DNA of 37,304 bases from the NCBI GenBank assembly GCA_025463305.1, contig JAOBWK010000040.1, forward strand, positions 1 through 37,304, written 5' to 3'. The stretch's first letter is position 1; each line of letters opens with the position of its first letter. Below the pieces are notes generated by a model. The model saw only the letters and a program-made list of their open reading frames with translations, had not been told where the DNA came from and ran no database searches. Made by a program: the position numbers and the translations under genes. Below, one piece after another: positions 1 through 7,468 of the stretch. The stretch is from Ilumatobacteraceae bacterium (GTDB lineage: Bacteria; Actinomycetota; Acidimicrobiia; Acidimicrobiales; Ilumatobacteraceae).

Positions 1-1286
1 GCATCTACGGCACGGCGTGGGAGTCCAAGGCCGCGCTCGAGGAGCACCTCCATCGCCTGGAGGAGGCCGAGAAGCGCGACCATCGCAAGCTGGCCACCGA
101 GCTGGACCTGCTCAGCTTCCCGCAGGAGCTCGGTGGCGGGCTCGCCGTCTGGCATCCCAAGGGCGCCATCATCCGCAAGCAGATGGAGGACTACAGCCGC
201 TCGCGTCACGAGACCGGCGGCTACCAGTTCGTGTACACGCCGCACCTCGCCAACGGCAAGCTGTTCGAGACCAGCGGTCACCTCCAGTGGTACAAGGACG
301 GCATGTACCCGCCGATGGAGATGGACAACGGCACGTACTACATGAAGCCGATGAACTGCCCGATGCACTGCCTGATCTTCCGCAGTCGTCAGCGCAGCTA
401 CCGCGAGCTGCCGCTGCGGTTGTTCGAGCTGGGCACGGTGTACCGCTACGAGCGCGCCGGCACGCTGCACGGGCTGATGCGCATCCGCGGCTTCACCCAG
501 GACGACAGCCACATCTACTGCACCGAGGACCAGCTCCAGGACGAGATCGGATCGCTGATCGACTTCGTCATGTCGGTGCTGCGCGCGTTCGGGTTCGTCG
601 ACTTCACGGCCAACCTCAGCACGCGCGACCCGAAGAAGTCGGTCGGCTCGGACGAGATCTGGGACAAGGCCACCGAGGCCCTGCGGGTCGCGCTCGAACG
701 ACACGGCCTGCCGTACAAGATCAAGCACGGCGACGCGGCGTTCTACGGGCCGAAGATCGACATCGACGTGCGCGACGCGATCGGCCGGAGCTGGCAGCTG
801 AGCACGATCCAGTGCGACTTCAACCTGCCCGAGCGGTTCGAGCTGGAGTACGTCGGCAACGACAACGCCCGCCACCGCCCGATCATGCTGCACCGCGCCC
901 TGTTCGGGTCCGTGGAGCGCTTCTTCGGTGTGCTGCTCGAGCACTTCGCCGGCGCCTTCCCGGCCTGGCTCGCCCCGGTGCAGGCACGCCTCCTGCCGGT
1001 GTCCACCGCGCACGAGGCCTACGCCCAGGACAAGGCCGCCGAGCTGCGCGCCTCCGGCTTCCGGGTCGACGTGGTCGATGCCAACGACCAGCTCGGCAAG
1101 CGCATTCGCTCCGCCAAGCTGGAGAAGCTGCCGTACGTGCTGGTGGTCGGCGACGACGATGTCGCCAACGAGACGTTCGGCGTCAACCCGCGTGGTGGAG
1201 AGGTGGAGAGGAACGTGTCGGTCGCCGAGTTCTCGGCGCGGCTCGCGGCCGAGGTCGCCAACGGCACCGTCCTCGCCGACGCGTGA
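1..1286 (+). CDS. thrS: Threonine--tRNA ligase, C-terminal part (5' end outside window)
   Basis: Charges tRNA-Thr with threonine in the cytoplasm. The open frame begins at base 3 without a start and reads [20 protein letters not shown], which matches the end of the ThrRS editing region, then [10 protein letters not shown]. The class II catalytic core follows: the motif 2 area around [11 protein letters not shown] (position 433 on), then [18 protein letters not shown], and motif 3 near [17 protein letters not shown]. The C-terminal anticodon-binding domain starts around [14 protein letters not shown]. The stop is TGA at 1284-1286 and overlaps the GTG start of the next gene, so the two are probably translationally coupled. 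Roughly 420 C-terminal residues are present; nothing suggests damage apart from truncation by the window edge. Confidence 0.97.
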   Translation, partial: IYGTAWESKAALEEHLHRLEEAEKRDHRKLATELDLLSFPQELGGGLAVWHPKGAIIRKQMEDYSRSRHETGGYQFVYTPHLANGKLFETSGHLQWYKDGMYPPMEMDNGTYYMKPMNCPMHCLIFRSRQRSYRELPLRLFELGTVYRYERAGTLHGLMRIRGFTQDDSHIYCTEDQLQDEIGSLIDFVMSVLRAFGFVDFTANLSTRDPKKSVGSDEIWDKATEALRVALERHGLPYKIKHGDAAFYGPKIDIDVRDAIGRSWQLSTIQCDFNLPERFELEYVGNDNARHRPIMLHRALFGSVERFFGVLLEHFAGAFPAWLAPVQARLLPVSTAHEAYAQDKAAELRASGFRVDVVDANDQLGKRIRSAKLEKLPYVLVVGDDDVANETFGVNPRGGEVERNVSVAEFSARLAAEVANGTVLADA

Positions 1287-1813
1287 CACCTCTCGAACTG
1301 CTCTGGAACGGGTGGCGGGCCACCTACGTGCAGTCGGGCGGCGCCGCCGGGGGAGTGCCTTCCGACGACGGATCGAGCGTGTTCTCGCGGATCCTCCGTT
1401 CCGGGCTTCCCGACCTCGAGACCCACATCGTCCACCGCGGTCAGCTGGTGTTCGCGATCATGAACGCCTTCCCGTACAGCGTCGGCCACGTGCTGGTGCT
1501 GCCGTTCCGCGAGATCGCCGACCTCGAGGACCTGACGTCGGCCGAGGCGACGGAGCTGTGGGCGACGGTCACCGACGCCGTCAGCACCGTGAAGCGGGTG
1601 ATGCGTCCCGGCGGCGTGAACGTCGGCATCAACCTCGGTGAGCCGGCGGGCGGCAGCGTGCGCCAGCACCTGCACGTGCACGTCGTGCCGCGCTGGATCG
1701 GCGATGCCAACTTCATGACGGCCACGGCCAACACCCGCACCCTGCCCGAGGCGCTGCCCGACACAGCGGCGAAGTTGCGTGCGGCCTGGGCAGCCACGCC
1801 CGCCGCGCCGTAG
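1283..1813 (+). CDS. HIT-family hydrolase/phosphorylase (Ap4A phosphorylase-like)
   Basis: Histidine-triad superfamily protein of 176 residues, probably acting on dinucleoside polyphosphates or similar nucleotides (family knowledge). The HIT signature is visible as [11 protein letters not shown], the H-x-H-x-H nucleotide-binding active site, preceded by [24 protein letters not shown], which is typical of the family. I chose GTG at 1283 because it overlaps the thrS stop as GTGA; an in-frame reading continues further upstream only as a shadow of thrS. The same thrS–HIT order occurs in mycobacteria, where the homologue (Rv2613c) is a diadenosine tetraphosphate phosphorylase. That precise activity is inferred here, not shown by the sequence. 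Confidence 0.9.
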   Translation: MTPLELLWNGWRATYVQSGGAAGGVPSDDGSSVFSRILRSGLPDLETHIVHRGQLVFAIMNAFPYSVGHVLVLPFREIADLEDLTSAEATELWATVTDAVSTVKRVMRPGGVNVGINLGEPAGGSVRQHLHVHVVPRWIGDANFMTATANTRTLPEALPDTAAKLRAAWAATPAAP

Positions 1814-1824
1814 CCTGATCATCG

Positions 1825-2367
1825 ATGCCCGACCCCACTGCAGCCGAGCGCCCGGCTCCCCAGAAGACGGCGCCCGGCGAGATCCGCGATGCGCTCCCCG
1901 ACGACCTGAACGCGAGCGAGTTCGTCGGGCCGTACCAGTTCCCCGACAACAGCCGCCGGCGGATCCCCGGCGTGATCTACCTCGTGCTCGCCGCGATCTG
2001 CTTCGCACTGTGGTTGACCAGCCGCAACGAGCAGCCGGTGGCGATCAACCGGGGCATGCTCTTCGCGGCCATCCTCCTCGGCGGGTTCGGCATCATCTGC
2101 GTCACCTCCGGCTGGCGGATGCAGATCGACGAGAAGCAGGCGCTCGTCGCGGCCACCGCAGCGGTCGGCTTCGCCGTCGGCCACGCATCGGCGCAGCAGG
2201 TCTGGCGGGGGCTGCGCAGCCGGCCGACGTGGCGGGTGCTGTGCTACTCGGCCGAGAACCCACCGCGCGAGCGCGGCTTGGTGCTCGTCGACGCAGTCGA
2301 CGGTTCCGTCATCCAACACCTGGTCCAGGCCAATCCCGAGACGGACTGGCAGGAGCCCGAGCTCTAG
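1825..2367 (+). CDS. Small membrane protein of unknown function
   Basis: A 180-residue protein whose family I do not recognise. It has a hydrophilic N-terminus of about 45 residues, then two hydrophobic segments (around 48-64, IPGVIYLVLAAICFALWL, and around 82-98, GMLFAAILLGGFGIICVTS). A soluble tail of about 80 residues ends QANPETDWQEPEL. Both helices are short and close together, giving a hairpin with both ends probably cytoplasmic (inference). It starts 11 bases after the HIT gene on the same strand, so it probably belongs to the thrS transcript. In mycobacteria the corresponding position holds pgsA, but no CDP-alcohol phosphotransferase motif is present, so it is not that enzyme. Confidence 0.8.
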   Translation: MPDPTAAERPAPQKTAPGEIRDALPDDLNASEFVGPYQFPDNSRRRIPGVIYLVLAAICFALWLTSRNEQPVAINRGMLFAAILLGGFGIICVTSGWRMQIDEKQALVAATAAVGFAVGHASAQQVWRGLRSRPTWRVLCYSAENPPRERGLVLVDAVDGSVIQHLVQANPETDWQEPEL

Positions 2368-2379
2368 CTCGAACGCTCT

Positions 2380-2399
2380 CGCCTCAGCTGCGTGAGGCG
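2380..2399. terminator. Possible hairpin between convergent genes
   Basis: CGCCTCA and TGAGGCG form a perfect 7-bp stem around the loop GCTGCG. It lies between the end of the membrane protein gene (2367) and the end of the convergent DUF2510 gene, whose stop codon is inside the left arm. There is no T-run on either side, so intrinsic termination is uncertain. Confidence 0.35.
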
Positions 2400-3316
2400 T
2401 CGTCGAACGCCGGCGGCGACAGCGGGGGATCGGTGATGACCGCCGGTGGTGCCAGCGGTGCGTCGATGCCTCCGGTGTCGTCCTCGGACGTGGAGGTGGC
2501 ATCGATCGCGTCGTCGGTGGGCAGCTCCGGCCGTGGCAACGGCTGGGACAGGTCGGGCTCGATCCGCAGGCGGCGCGCGCCGCGCAGGAACGCCCGCGCC
2601 GCGTGCTCGAACCAGTTGTCGCTGGTGGAGCCGATCTCGGCCTCGCGGAGCAGGTCGATGGTGATGGTGGAGCGCAGCTCGTAGCCGGCGCGGCTGCGCT
2701 TCGGGCCGAGGCGCGCCGAGGCGACGCCGCGGAGCGGGACGCCCACCTCGTAGATCGTGGTGCCGTCTCGTGACATCGCGAGACCAGCGTAGGTGGAGTG
2801 CTCTTCGCCGGAGTCGTACTCGATCAGGTAGGCCTTGGCCTCGCGGACCTGACGACGGCCGGAGAACTGCTGGCCGAACAGCGTGGTGCGCCGGGGGCGC
2901 AGGCCCGTGAACGTGCGCACCTTACGGATCTTGCCGAGCGAGGCCATCCGCGGCGCAACGGACTCGCACTTGGCGAGCTGCTCGGCACGGATCTGGCGAC
3001 GACCGTCCTCGATGCACCCACCGCAGATCCAGGCGTCCCAGCGCTTGCGGTAGGCGCGGTCCTCGCGGGCCTGCTCGGAGATGTGGGCCCGGCAGAACGG
3101 TTGGTTGCAGACCCGACAGCTACCGGTGGCGACCACGCCGCACGAGCAGACCGCGCCGCTGCTGACCGGCGCAGCGAGCTTGGCGCGGTGATCGGTCCAC
3201 GTGGCGCCGTCCCAGTAGCGAAGCCCGCTCGGATCCGTGGGATCCGGGTACCAGCCGGCGACATCGCCTCCACCGTGGGCATGGCCGTCCGACCGGCCCG
3301 CTCGCTTCATCGACAT
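2384..3316 (-). CDS. DUF2510 protein with a cysteine-rich zinc-finger-like region
   Basis: A 310-residue protein. The N-terminus carries a clear DUF2510 motif (about residues 21-43: GWYPDPTDPSGLRYWDGATW), a short domain common in actinobacterial membrane or surface-associated proteins. It is followed by a Cys/His cluster with likely metal ligands C57, C59, C67, C70, C75, H78, C98 and C101, resembling a B-box or treble-clef zinc site (inference). The rest is soluble with no membrane segment and has an acidic Ser/Thr/Pro-rich tail. I prefer ATG at 3316 over an in-frame GTG at 3325 because GGAGG sits 8 bases upstream of the ATG and overlaps the GTG. The gene is divergent from the EAL gene, with 138 bases between them. 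Function is unknown. Confidence 0.82.
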   Translation of the reverse strand: MSMKRAGRSDGHAHGGGDVAGWYPDPTDPSGLRYWDGATWTDHRAKLAAPVSSGAVCSCGVVATGSCRVCNQPFCRAHISEQAREDRAYRKRWDAWICGGCIEDGRRQIRAEQLAKCESVAPRMASLGKIRKVRTFTGLRPRRTTLFGQQFSGRRQVREAKAYLIEYDSGEEHSTYAGLAMSRDGTTIYEVGVPLRGVASARLGPKRSRAGYELRSTITIDLLREAEIGSTSDNWFEHAARAFLRGARRLRIEPDLSQPLPRPELPTDDAIDATSTSEDDTGGIDAPLAPPAVITDPPLSPPAFDDASRS

Positions 3317-3407
3317 CGTCTCCACCTCCGACCTGTTGCAGAGATGTTAGCGACGCGATGCCGGTGGATCGGTGCAGGTCCGGGTCTCGGGGACAGGCCG
3401 CGTCCCT

Positions 3408-3433
3408 TGAACCTGGGCCGGTCGAACCGACAT
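3408..3433 (+). promoter_or_regulatory. Candidate FliA/WhiG-type promoter for the EAL gene
   Basis: TGAA (3408-3411), 14 bases, then ACCGACAT (3426-3433). Compared with the WhiG/FliA consensus TAAA-N15-GCCGATAA this is 3/4 and 5/8. It is weaker than the other candidates here, but it lies 21 bases before the ATG at 3455, with an AAAGGA ribosome site in between. Confidence 0.3.
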
Positions 3434-3454
3434 GTGAGCCAAAGGATGTGACCG

Positions 3455-4717
3455 ATGAGCATGGATGCCGATCAGGAACAGCAAGAACGCGAACGCGACC
3501 GCGCCCTGGTGGCGCGCGTCCTCGGGGGGAACCTGACGTCGGCCTACCAGCCGATCGTCGACCTGGACCGGGGAGCAGTGCTCGGCTACGAGGCGCTCGT
3601 GCGGTACACCCCCGCCGCGGTGCAGACGCCCAACGCGCTGTTCTCGGCCACGGACCTGTTCGATTCGGCCAGGCGCATCGGTCGGGTCGAGGAGATCGAG
3701 GCCGCCGCGTTGACGGCCGCACTGCGCGCTCGCGACGAGTTGCCCCGAGACTGCCTGCTGTTCCTCAACGTCGGCCTCGAGTCGCTCGTCGACGAGCGCG
3801 TCGAACGAGTGCTGCGCGACCAGGGTGATCTGTCCGGCGTCGTCCTCGAGATCGACGAGCCCGATCACCATCTGCTCGACGGCGCACGCGACACCATCGA
3901 CGCGTTCCGCGACCGTGGATCGGTGATCGCGGTCGTCGACCCGTTCCTCGATCCGACGCGCCTCGAGGCGATGATGCAGGCCGAGCCCGGGTTCTTCAAG
4001 CTCGACCGTCAGTTGATCTCGGGCGTGTCCGTCAGCAACACCAAGCTCGCCCTCGTCGACTCGGTGCGCCACCTGGCCGAGCGCCTCGGTGTCGGCGTGA
4101 TCGCGCAGGGCATCGAGGACCTCGCCGACCTGCGCTCGCTCGAGCGGGTCGGCATCGGGTTCGGGCAGGGCTACCTGCTCGCCCGTCCGTCGACCGAGCG
4201 CCGCTTCAGCACCGCCGTGAGCGGTCTCGTCGCCGCCGGTGGCTCCGGGCACGGGTCCGGGTCGAACGAGCAGCCCGGTCAGTCCGGGACGGAGCTGGCC
4301 CGCCTGATCGAGGCGGTCTGCGAGCTGACCGAGCACGAGCTCGACCAGCCGATGACGACCTCCAACGGCATCGAGTTCGAAGTGCTGGTGACCGACATCC
4401 GCGAGCCGATGGCGCTGATGCGCCGCGTCGGTCGGCGGATCCAGAGCCTGTCGCTCACGCTCGTCGACGAGCACGCCGGCCTGCAGCAGGCGGCCCGCAT
4501 CGCGATGCGCCGACCGGAGTCGACCCGCTTCGAGCCGCTCGTGTGCGTGGACGAGCTGGGCGCATGCCTCGGCGTCGTGCGCGTCGAACGGCTGCTCAGT
4601 GCCCTGGCGGGCGCCGACCGGTCGGTCCGACCGTCGAGCGCCGACGCCGAGGGCCACCGCAACCGCTGGTCGTTCGACTTCAGCTGTCGTCCGAGCCGCC
4701 AGCACCGAGGCCGCTGA
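3455..4717 (+). CDS. Degenerate EAL-domain protein with C-terminal CBS-like segment
   Basis: A 420-residue soluble protein. Residues about 25-255 are an EAL (cyclic di-GMP phosphodiesterase) fold. The signature E46-A47-L48 is intact (YEALVRY), with N105 (FLNVG), E132 (LEIDE), K182 (FFKLD), E221 and QGYLLARP at 239-246. Two catalytic positions are altered: the usual DDFG loop reads VDPF (first Asp is V161) and the AEGVE motif reads AQGIE (Q218 replaces the presumed general base). It is therefore probably a c-di-GMP binder or protein-interaction module rather than an active enzyme (inference). The tail, around 356-385 (PLVCVDELGACLGVVRVERL), resembles the end of a CBS domain. Its 3' end overlaps the convergent sigma gene by 38 bases, which suggests a role in flagellar regulation. 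Confidence 0.85.
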   Translation: MSMDADQEQQERERDRALVARVLGGNLTSAYQPIVDLDRGAVLGYEALVRYTPAAVQTPNALFSATDLFDSARRIGRVEEIEAAALTAALRARDELPRDCLLFLNVGLESLVDERVERVLRDQGDLSGVVLEIDEPDHHLLDGARDTIDAFRDRGSVIAVVDPFLDPTRLEAMMQAEPGFFKLDRQLISGVSVSNTKLALVDSVRHLAERLGVGVIAQGIEDLADLRSLERVGIGFGQGYLLARPSTERRFSTAVSGLVAAGGSGHGSGSNEQPGQSGTELARLIEAVCELTEHELDQPMTTSNGIEFEVLVTDIREPMALMRRVGRRIQSLSLTLVDEHAGLQQAARIAMRRPESTRFEPLVCVDELGACLGVVRVERLLSALAGADRSVRPSSADAEGHRNRWSFDFSCRPSRQHRGR

Positions 4718-5792
4718 GCGCCTCGGCCAGCTGCTCGCGCTGTGCGGCACCGGCCGCCAGCCGGGTGCGCCAGGTGGAGCGTGCGGCGAGCGACGAGCAG
4801 AACGCGGCCCGACGGACCGCACCGGGCAGACCGGCGTCGGGTGTCGGCACGGCCTCGTACAGCGTGGCGAACCACGCCGCGAGCGCCGTGATCGCCTCGA
4901 CCTTGTACTGGGCGACGCGCTGGAAGCTGATGCCCATGTCCTCGGCGATGTCGACGAGGCGCTCGTTGTTCCAGTGCGAACGGACGAGCACTGACTTGAG
5001 TGGCTCGGGGAGCTCGGAGACGGCCTCGCGGAGGGCGCCGAGCAGCTCCTGCTGGGACAGCTTCTCGGTCGGCTCGGTGGCCACCGTGGCGAGCGCGTGA
5101 TCGCTGCTCGAGCTGCCCGCGGAATCGTCGAGCGACGACGAGACGAGGTTGGACGCGGTCTGCAGCCGGTCGCGGACGACGGCGACGTCGATCTGCGCAG
5201 CCTCGGCGACCTCGGCCAGCGATGGGACCCGACCGAGCGTCTGGGTCAGGTTCTCGACGACCTCGGCCAGCTCGCGCAGGCTGCGGCGGAGACGGCGCGG
5301 AGCGAGGTCAGCGCTGCGTGCGGTCTCGAGCATCTCACCGCGGACGCGGGCCGATGCGTAGGCCGCGAACGGCACGTTGTACGACGAGTCGTAGCGGCGC
5401 GCGGCCTCGACGAGGCCGAGCACGCCGGCCGACCAGAGCTCGTTGCGCTCCACGTAGCGGGGGAAGCGGCGTGCGGCCTGTCCGGCGAGGCGGTCGACGA
5501 GCCAGAGGTGGTCCTCGACGAGCTGCTTGGCGAGCGGGTTGGTGCCGGCGACGGCGCGCTCGATCGATGCGGGCGATCCGAAGATGCCCGGCTCGAGGTC
5601 GTCCACGCCGAACTCGCTGCCACTCTGATCGTCACGTCGGGCGTCAGGGCGCTCGTCACTCGTGTCGCGAGGCTCGACCGTGTCCTCCGGACGCGACAGC
5701 GGTTGCGGTCCAGCGGCTCCCTGCGCCCTGGCGATGCGGTTGGCCCGGATCGCTCGCGTGATGGACACCACGTCTTCGTTGTGCTTGGCCAC
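4680..5792 (-). CDS. fliA: Flagellar-type sigma factor (FliA/WhiG-like, sigma-28 family)
   Basis: RNA polymerase sigma factor of 370 residues, expected to direct transcription of flagellar genes. Region 2 spans about 88-160 (LVEDHLWLVDRLAGQAARRF, then NELWSAGVLGLVEAARRYD and FAAYASARVRGEMLE). Region 3 is about 165-215 (RLRRSLRELAE, LGRVPSLAEVAEAAQI). Region 4 is about 247-312 (SELPEPLKSVLV, DIAEDMGISFQRVAQYKVEA). It is longer than typical FliA (about 240): an 80-residue hydrophilic N-terminus and about 60 residues after region 4 are additional. I chose GTG at 5792 because AAGGAG lies 10 bases upstream; longer in-frame readings overlap the divergent peptidase gene. No anti-sigma FlgM is seen in the window. 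The 3' end overlaps the EAL gene. Confidence 0.9.
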   Translation of the reverse strand: MAKHNEDVVSITRAIRANRIARAQGAAGPQPLSRPEDTVEPRDTSDERPDARRDDQSGSEFGVDDLEPGIFGSPASIERAVAGTNPLAKQLVEDHLWLVDRLAGQAARRFPRYVERNELWSAGVLGLVEAARRYDSSYNVPFAAYASARVRGEMLETARSADLAPRRLRRSLRELAEVVENLTQTLGRVPSLAEVAEAAQIDVAVVRDRLQTASNLVSSSLDDSAGSSSSDHALATVATEPTEKLSQQELLGALREAVSELPEPLKSVLVRSHWNNERLVDIAEDMGISFQRVAQYKVEAITALAAWFATLYEAVPTPDAGLPGAVRRAAFCSSLAARSTWRTRLAAGAAQREQLAEALSGLGAGGSDDS

Positions 5793-5810
5793 AGGCGGCT
5801 GTCTCCTTGA

Positions 5811-5837
5811 ATATCGGTCTCGAGGAGCGACCTTGTA
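5811..5837 (-). promoter_or_regulatory. Candidate autoregulatory FliA/WhiG-type promoter of the sigma gene
   Basis: On the minus strand TACA (5837-5834), 15 bases, then ACCGATAT (5818-5811). This matches TAAA-N15-GCCGATAA at 3/4 and 6/8 with exact spacing. A start 5-7 bases downstream would fall inside or next to the AAGGAG ribosome site, so the leader would be very short, which is an argument against it. Confidence 0.35.
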
Positions 5838-5892
5838 GGCCGACAGGAGCGTTCGGCCCGTGAGGGCCGGGAGAGGCAGGACCAGGGTGGGC

Positions 5893-6582
5893 ATGGACGT
5901 TGCAGCAGTGGGGGCGGTTGCCACCGCGCCCCTGGCTGTCGATCCGTCGACACCGACGGCGTCCGCATCCGGCACCTCGTCCAGCAGCTCGTCGAGCGGT
6001 GCAGCCACGGCAACCGTCGACTCGTTCGCGAACGTCAACCTGGCCGAGATGATCGCCAGCCGGCTCAACACCGCCTCGTCGACCACAACGTCGGGCGTCG
6101 GCGGCATCGCCACCGGTCAGGTCGCGAGCATCATCCGCGCCGCGAACGTGACGGTGACGTCGGGCATCGGCGGCGCCGGTCCACTGAACGTGCCGCCGGA
6201 GCTGCTCGCCTACGGCAACGGCCACATCCCGCGTGACCTGCTCACGCCGATCGGCATCGGTCAGCACCGGCTCTACTCGGTGGCGGCGCAGGCGTTCATC
6301 AAGATGCGCTCGGATGCAGCGGCGCAGGGCGTCGACATCAGCGTCACCGACAGCTACCGCTCCTACGACGAGCAGGTCGACCTCGCCGCTCGCAAGGGGC
6401 TCTGGAAGGACGGTGGCTACGCCGCGGTGCCGGGCACCAGCCCGCACGGTTGGGGCATGGCCGTCGACCTCGACGTCTCACCGGCCGGTCTCGCCTGGGT
6501 GCGGGCCAACGGTGCGAACTACGGCTTCAAGGAGACGACGCCGCGCGAACCATGGCACTGGGAGTACCGCGGCGCGATCTGA
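5893..6582 (+). CDS. M15/VanY-type D-Ala-D-Ala carboxypeptidase-like protein
   Basis: A 229-residue probable zinc peptidase that cuts peptidoglycan peptides. The LAS/VanY motifs are present: SPHGWGMAVDLDV (zinc ligands H185 and D192) and EPWHWEY (E219 as base, H222 as third ligand), with SYRSYDEQ at about 154-161. The catalytic domain is C-terminal (about 100-229). The first 95 residues are Ser/Thr/Ala-rich and do not form a recognisable Sec signal peptide or membrane helix, unusual for a wall enzyme. I chose ATG at 5893; an earlier GTG at 5860 is possible. It is divergent from the sigma gene by 100 bases. Its location suggests wall remodelling for flagellar assembly, possibly after export by the flagellar system (inference). 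The 3' end is duplicated downstream. Confidence 0.85.
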   Translation: MDVAAVGAVATAPLAVDPSTPTASASGTSSSSSSSGAATATVDSFANVNLAEMIASRLNTASSTTTSGVGGIATGQVASIIRAANVTVTSGIGGAGPLNVPPELLAYGNGHIPRDLLTPIGIGQHRLYSVAAQAFIKMRSDAAAQGVDISVTDSYRSYDEQVDLAARKGLWKDGGYAAVPGTSPHGWGMAVDLDVSPAGLAWVRANGANYGFKETTPREPWHWEYRGAI

Positions 6583-6639
6583 CGTGCCGTCGCTCCGCGA
6601 GCTGCAGCACTGGGAGCACCGCGGCGCGATCTGACGTGC
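6555..6639 (+). repeat. 33-bp direct duplication of the peptidase 3' end
   Basis: Bases 6555-6587 and 6607-6639 are identical except for one T-to-C change (32/33), with a 52-base period. The first copy encodes the peptidase end HWEYRGAI plus stop; the second would encode HWEHRGAI plus stop and lies outside the gene. Confidence 0.9.
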
Positions 6640-6664
6640 TGGGTTGTCGTGTCCGGGGAACGCG

Positions 6665-6717
6665 GAACGGCCTGACGCTCGTCACCGACGATGTCGGCGG
6701 CGGGCGTCAGGCCGTTC
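6665..6717. terminator. Long perfect hairpin between convergent peptidase and csrA genes
   Basis: GAACGGCCTGACGC (6665-6678) pairs perfectly with GCGTCAGGCCGTTC (6704-6717): a 14-bp GC-rich stem and a 25-base loop. It sits in the 163-base gap between the two convergent 3' ends and could end transcription from both sides. There is no clear U-tract. Confidence 0.7.
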
Positions 6718-6745
6718 GTGGGCCTGCTTCGATTCGTGGGCGGAA

Positions 6746-6985
6746 TCAGCTGCGGGTGACGGGGGACGCCTCGATGGTCATGCCGGAGGTGTCGATGGAG
6801 GTGGCCACGGCTGCGGCCGCGTTGGCGGCGGCGACGGCTTCGACCAGTTCTGAGCGGAGGACGCGGACGCTGCGCGGCGCACGGATGCCGACGCGGACCA
6901 CTCCCGGCTTGATGTCGAGGATCTCGATCTCGATGTCGTCGCCGAGTGTGAACGTCTCGCCTTCGCGGCGGGTGAGGACGAGCAC
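6746..6985 (-). CDS. csrA: Carbon storage regulator / translational repressor CsrA
   Basis: Small RNA-binding protein of 79 residues that blocks ribosome sites by binding GGA motifs; in Gram-positive bacteria it typically represses flagellin translation and is antagonised by FliW. The sequence is textbook: VLVLTRREGETFTLGDDIEI at the N-terminus, then GVVRVGIRAPRSVRVLRSEL with the RNA-contacting Arg of the LTRR strand and the conserved RVLRSEL end of the core. About 25 extra Ala-rich residues follow. The start is GTG at 6985 with GAGGA about 7 bases upstream. It begins only two bases after the fliW stop, so the antagonist and CsrA are made from one message. Confidence 0.95.
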   Translation of the reverse strand: MLVLTRREGETFTLGDDIEIEILDIKPGVVRVGIRAPRSVRVLRSELVEAVAAANAAAAVATSIDTSGMTIEASPVTRS

Positions 6986-6987
6986 GG

Positions 6988-7446
6988 TCAGTTCCTCGTC
7001 GTGATCGGGTGGCGCAGCGGCCAGCCCTGGCGGTCGAGGATCACCTGACGGGCGGTGTTGGTGCGCACGTTGACGGTGATCGGCGCGGCGAGGTTGAGCC
7101 AGATGACCCCCTCGGCACGGTCGGCCTCCGTCGCGGACTCCGGCGCCGTCGGGATCGTGGCCACGACGAGCACGCTGATGTCGCTCGCGTCGCGGATGCC
7201 GATGCGCTCGAGCTCGTCGTCGGGCAGGTCGGGCTCGTAGCCCGGTGCCAGCTCCCACGGCTCGGTCACCATCAGCCCGACACCGGGCTGATCGAGGTTG
7301 TTCAACAACCCGAAAACGGCGTCCGGTGCGGCCCGGTCGAGCGACCAGTGGCGGGCCGTGTCGAAGCCGGGCAGGCCGTCGGGTGTGTGGATCAGCTCGG
7401 GGTTGCTGGTCGAGCTGCTCTGATGGTTGGGGATTGCTTCGTGCAT
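6988..7446 (-). CDS. fliW: Flagellar assembly factor FliW
   Basis: A 152-residue protein that binds both flagellin and CsrA; when free it sequesters CsrA and so links flagellin export to translation (family knowledge). Recognised by LIHTPDGLPGFDTARHWSLD near the N-terminus, FGLLNNLDQPGVGLMVTEPW, the middle SVLVVATIP, and the end IWLNLAAPITVNVRTNTARQVIL, which match FliW block by block. The start is ATG at 7446 with AGGAG upstream. It lies between flgL and csrA, the usual position. Residues 1-17 (Ser/Thr/Asn-rich) are an addition before the conserved part. Confidence 0.95.
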   Translation of the reverse strand: MHEAIPNHQSSSTSNPELIHTPDGLPGFDTARHWSLDRAAPDAVFGLLNNLDQPGVGLMVTEPWELAPGYEPDLPDDELERIGIRDASDISVLVVATIPTAPESATEADRAEGVIWLNLAAPITVNVRTNTARQVILDRQGWPLRHPITTRN

Positions 7447-7468
7447 CCGGCGGTCTCCTGCCTCTCGT

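Noticed and set aside
17..1282. Long open frame running through thrS in another phase and joining the HIT gene
   Set aside because: Arg/Pro/Ala-rich translation typical of a shadow frame in GC-rich DNA; the ThrRS frame carries the conserved motifs, and only the part from GTG 1283 is the HIT protein.
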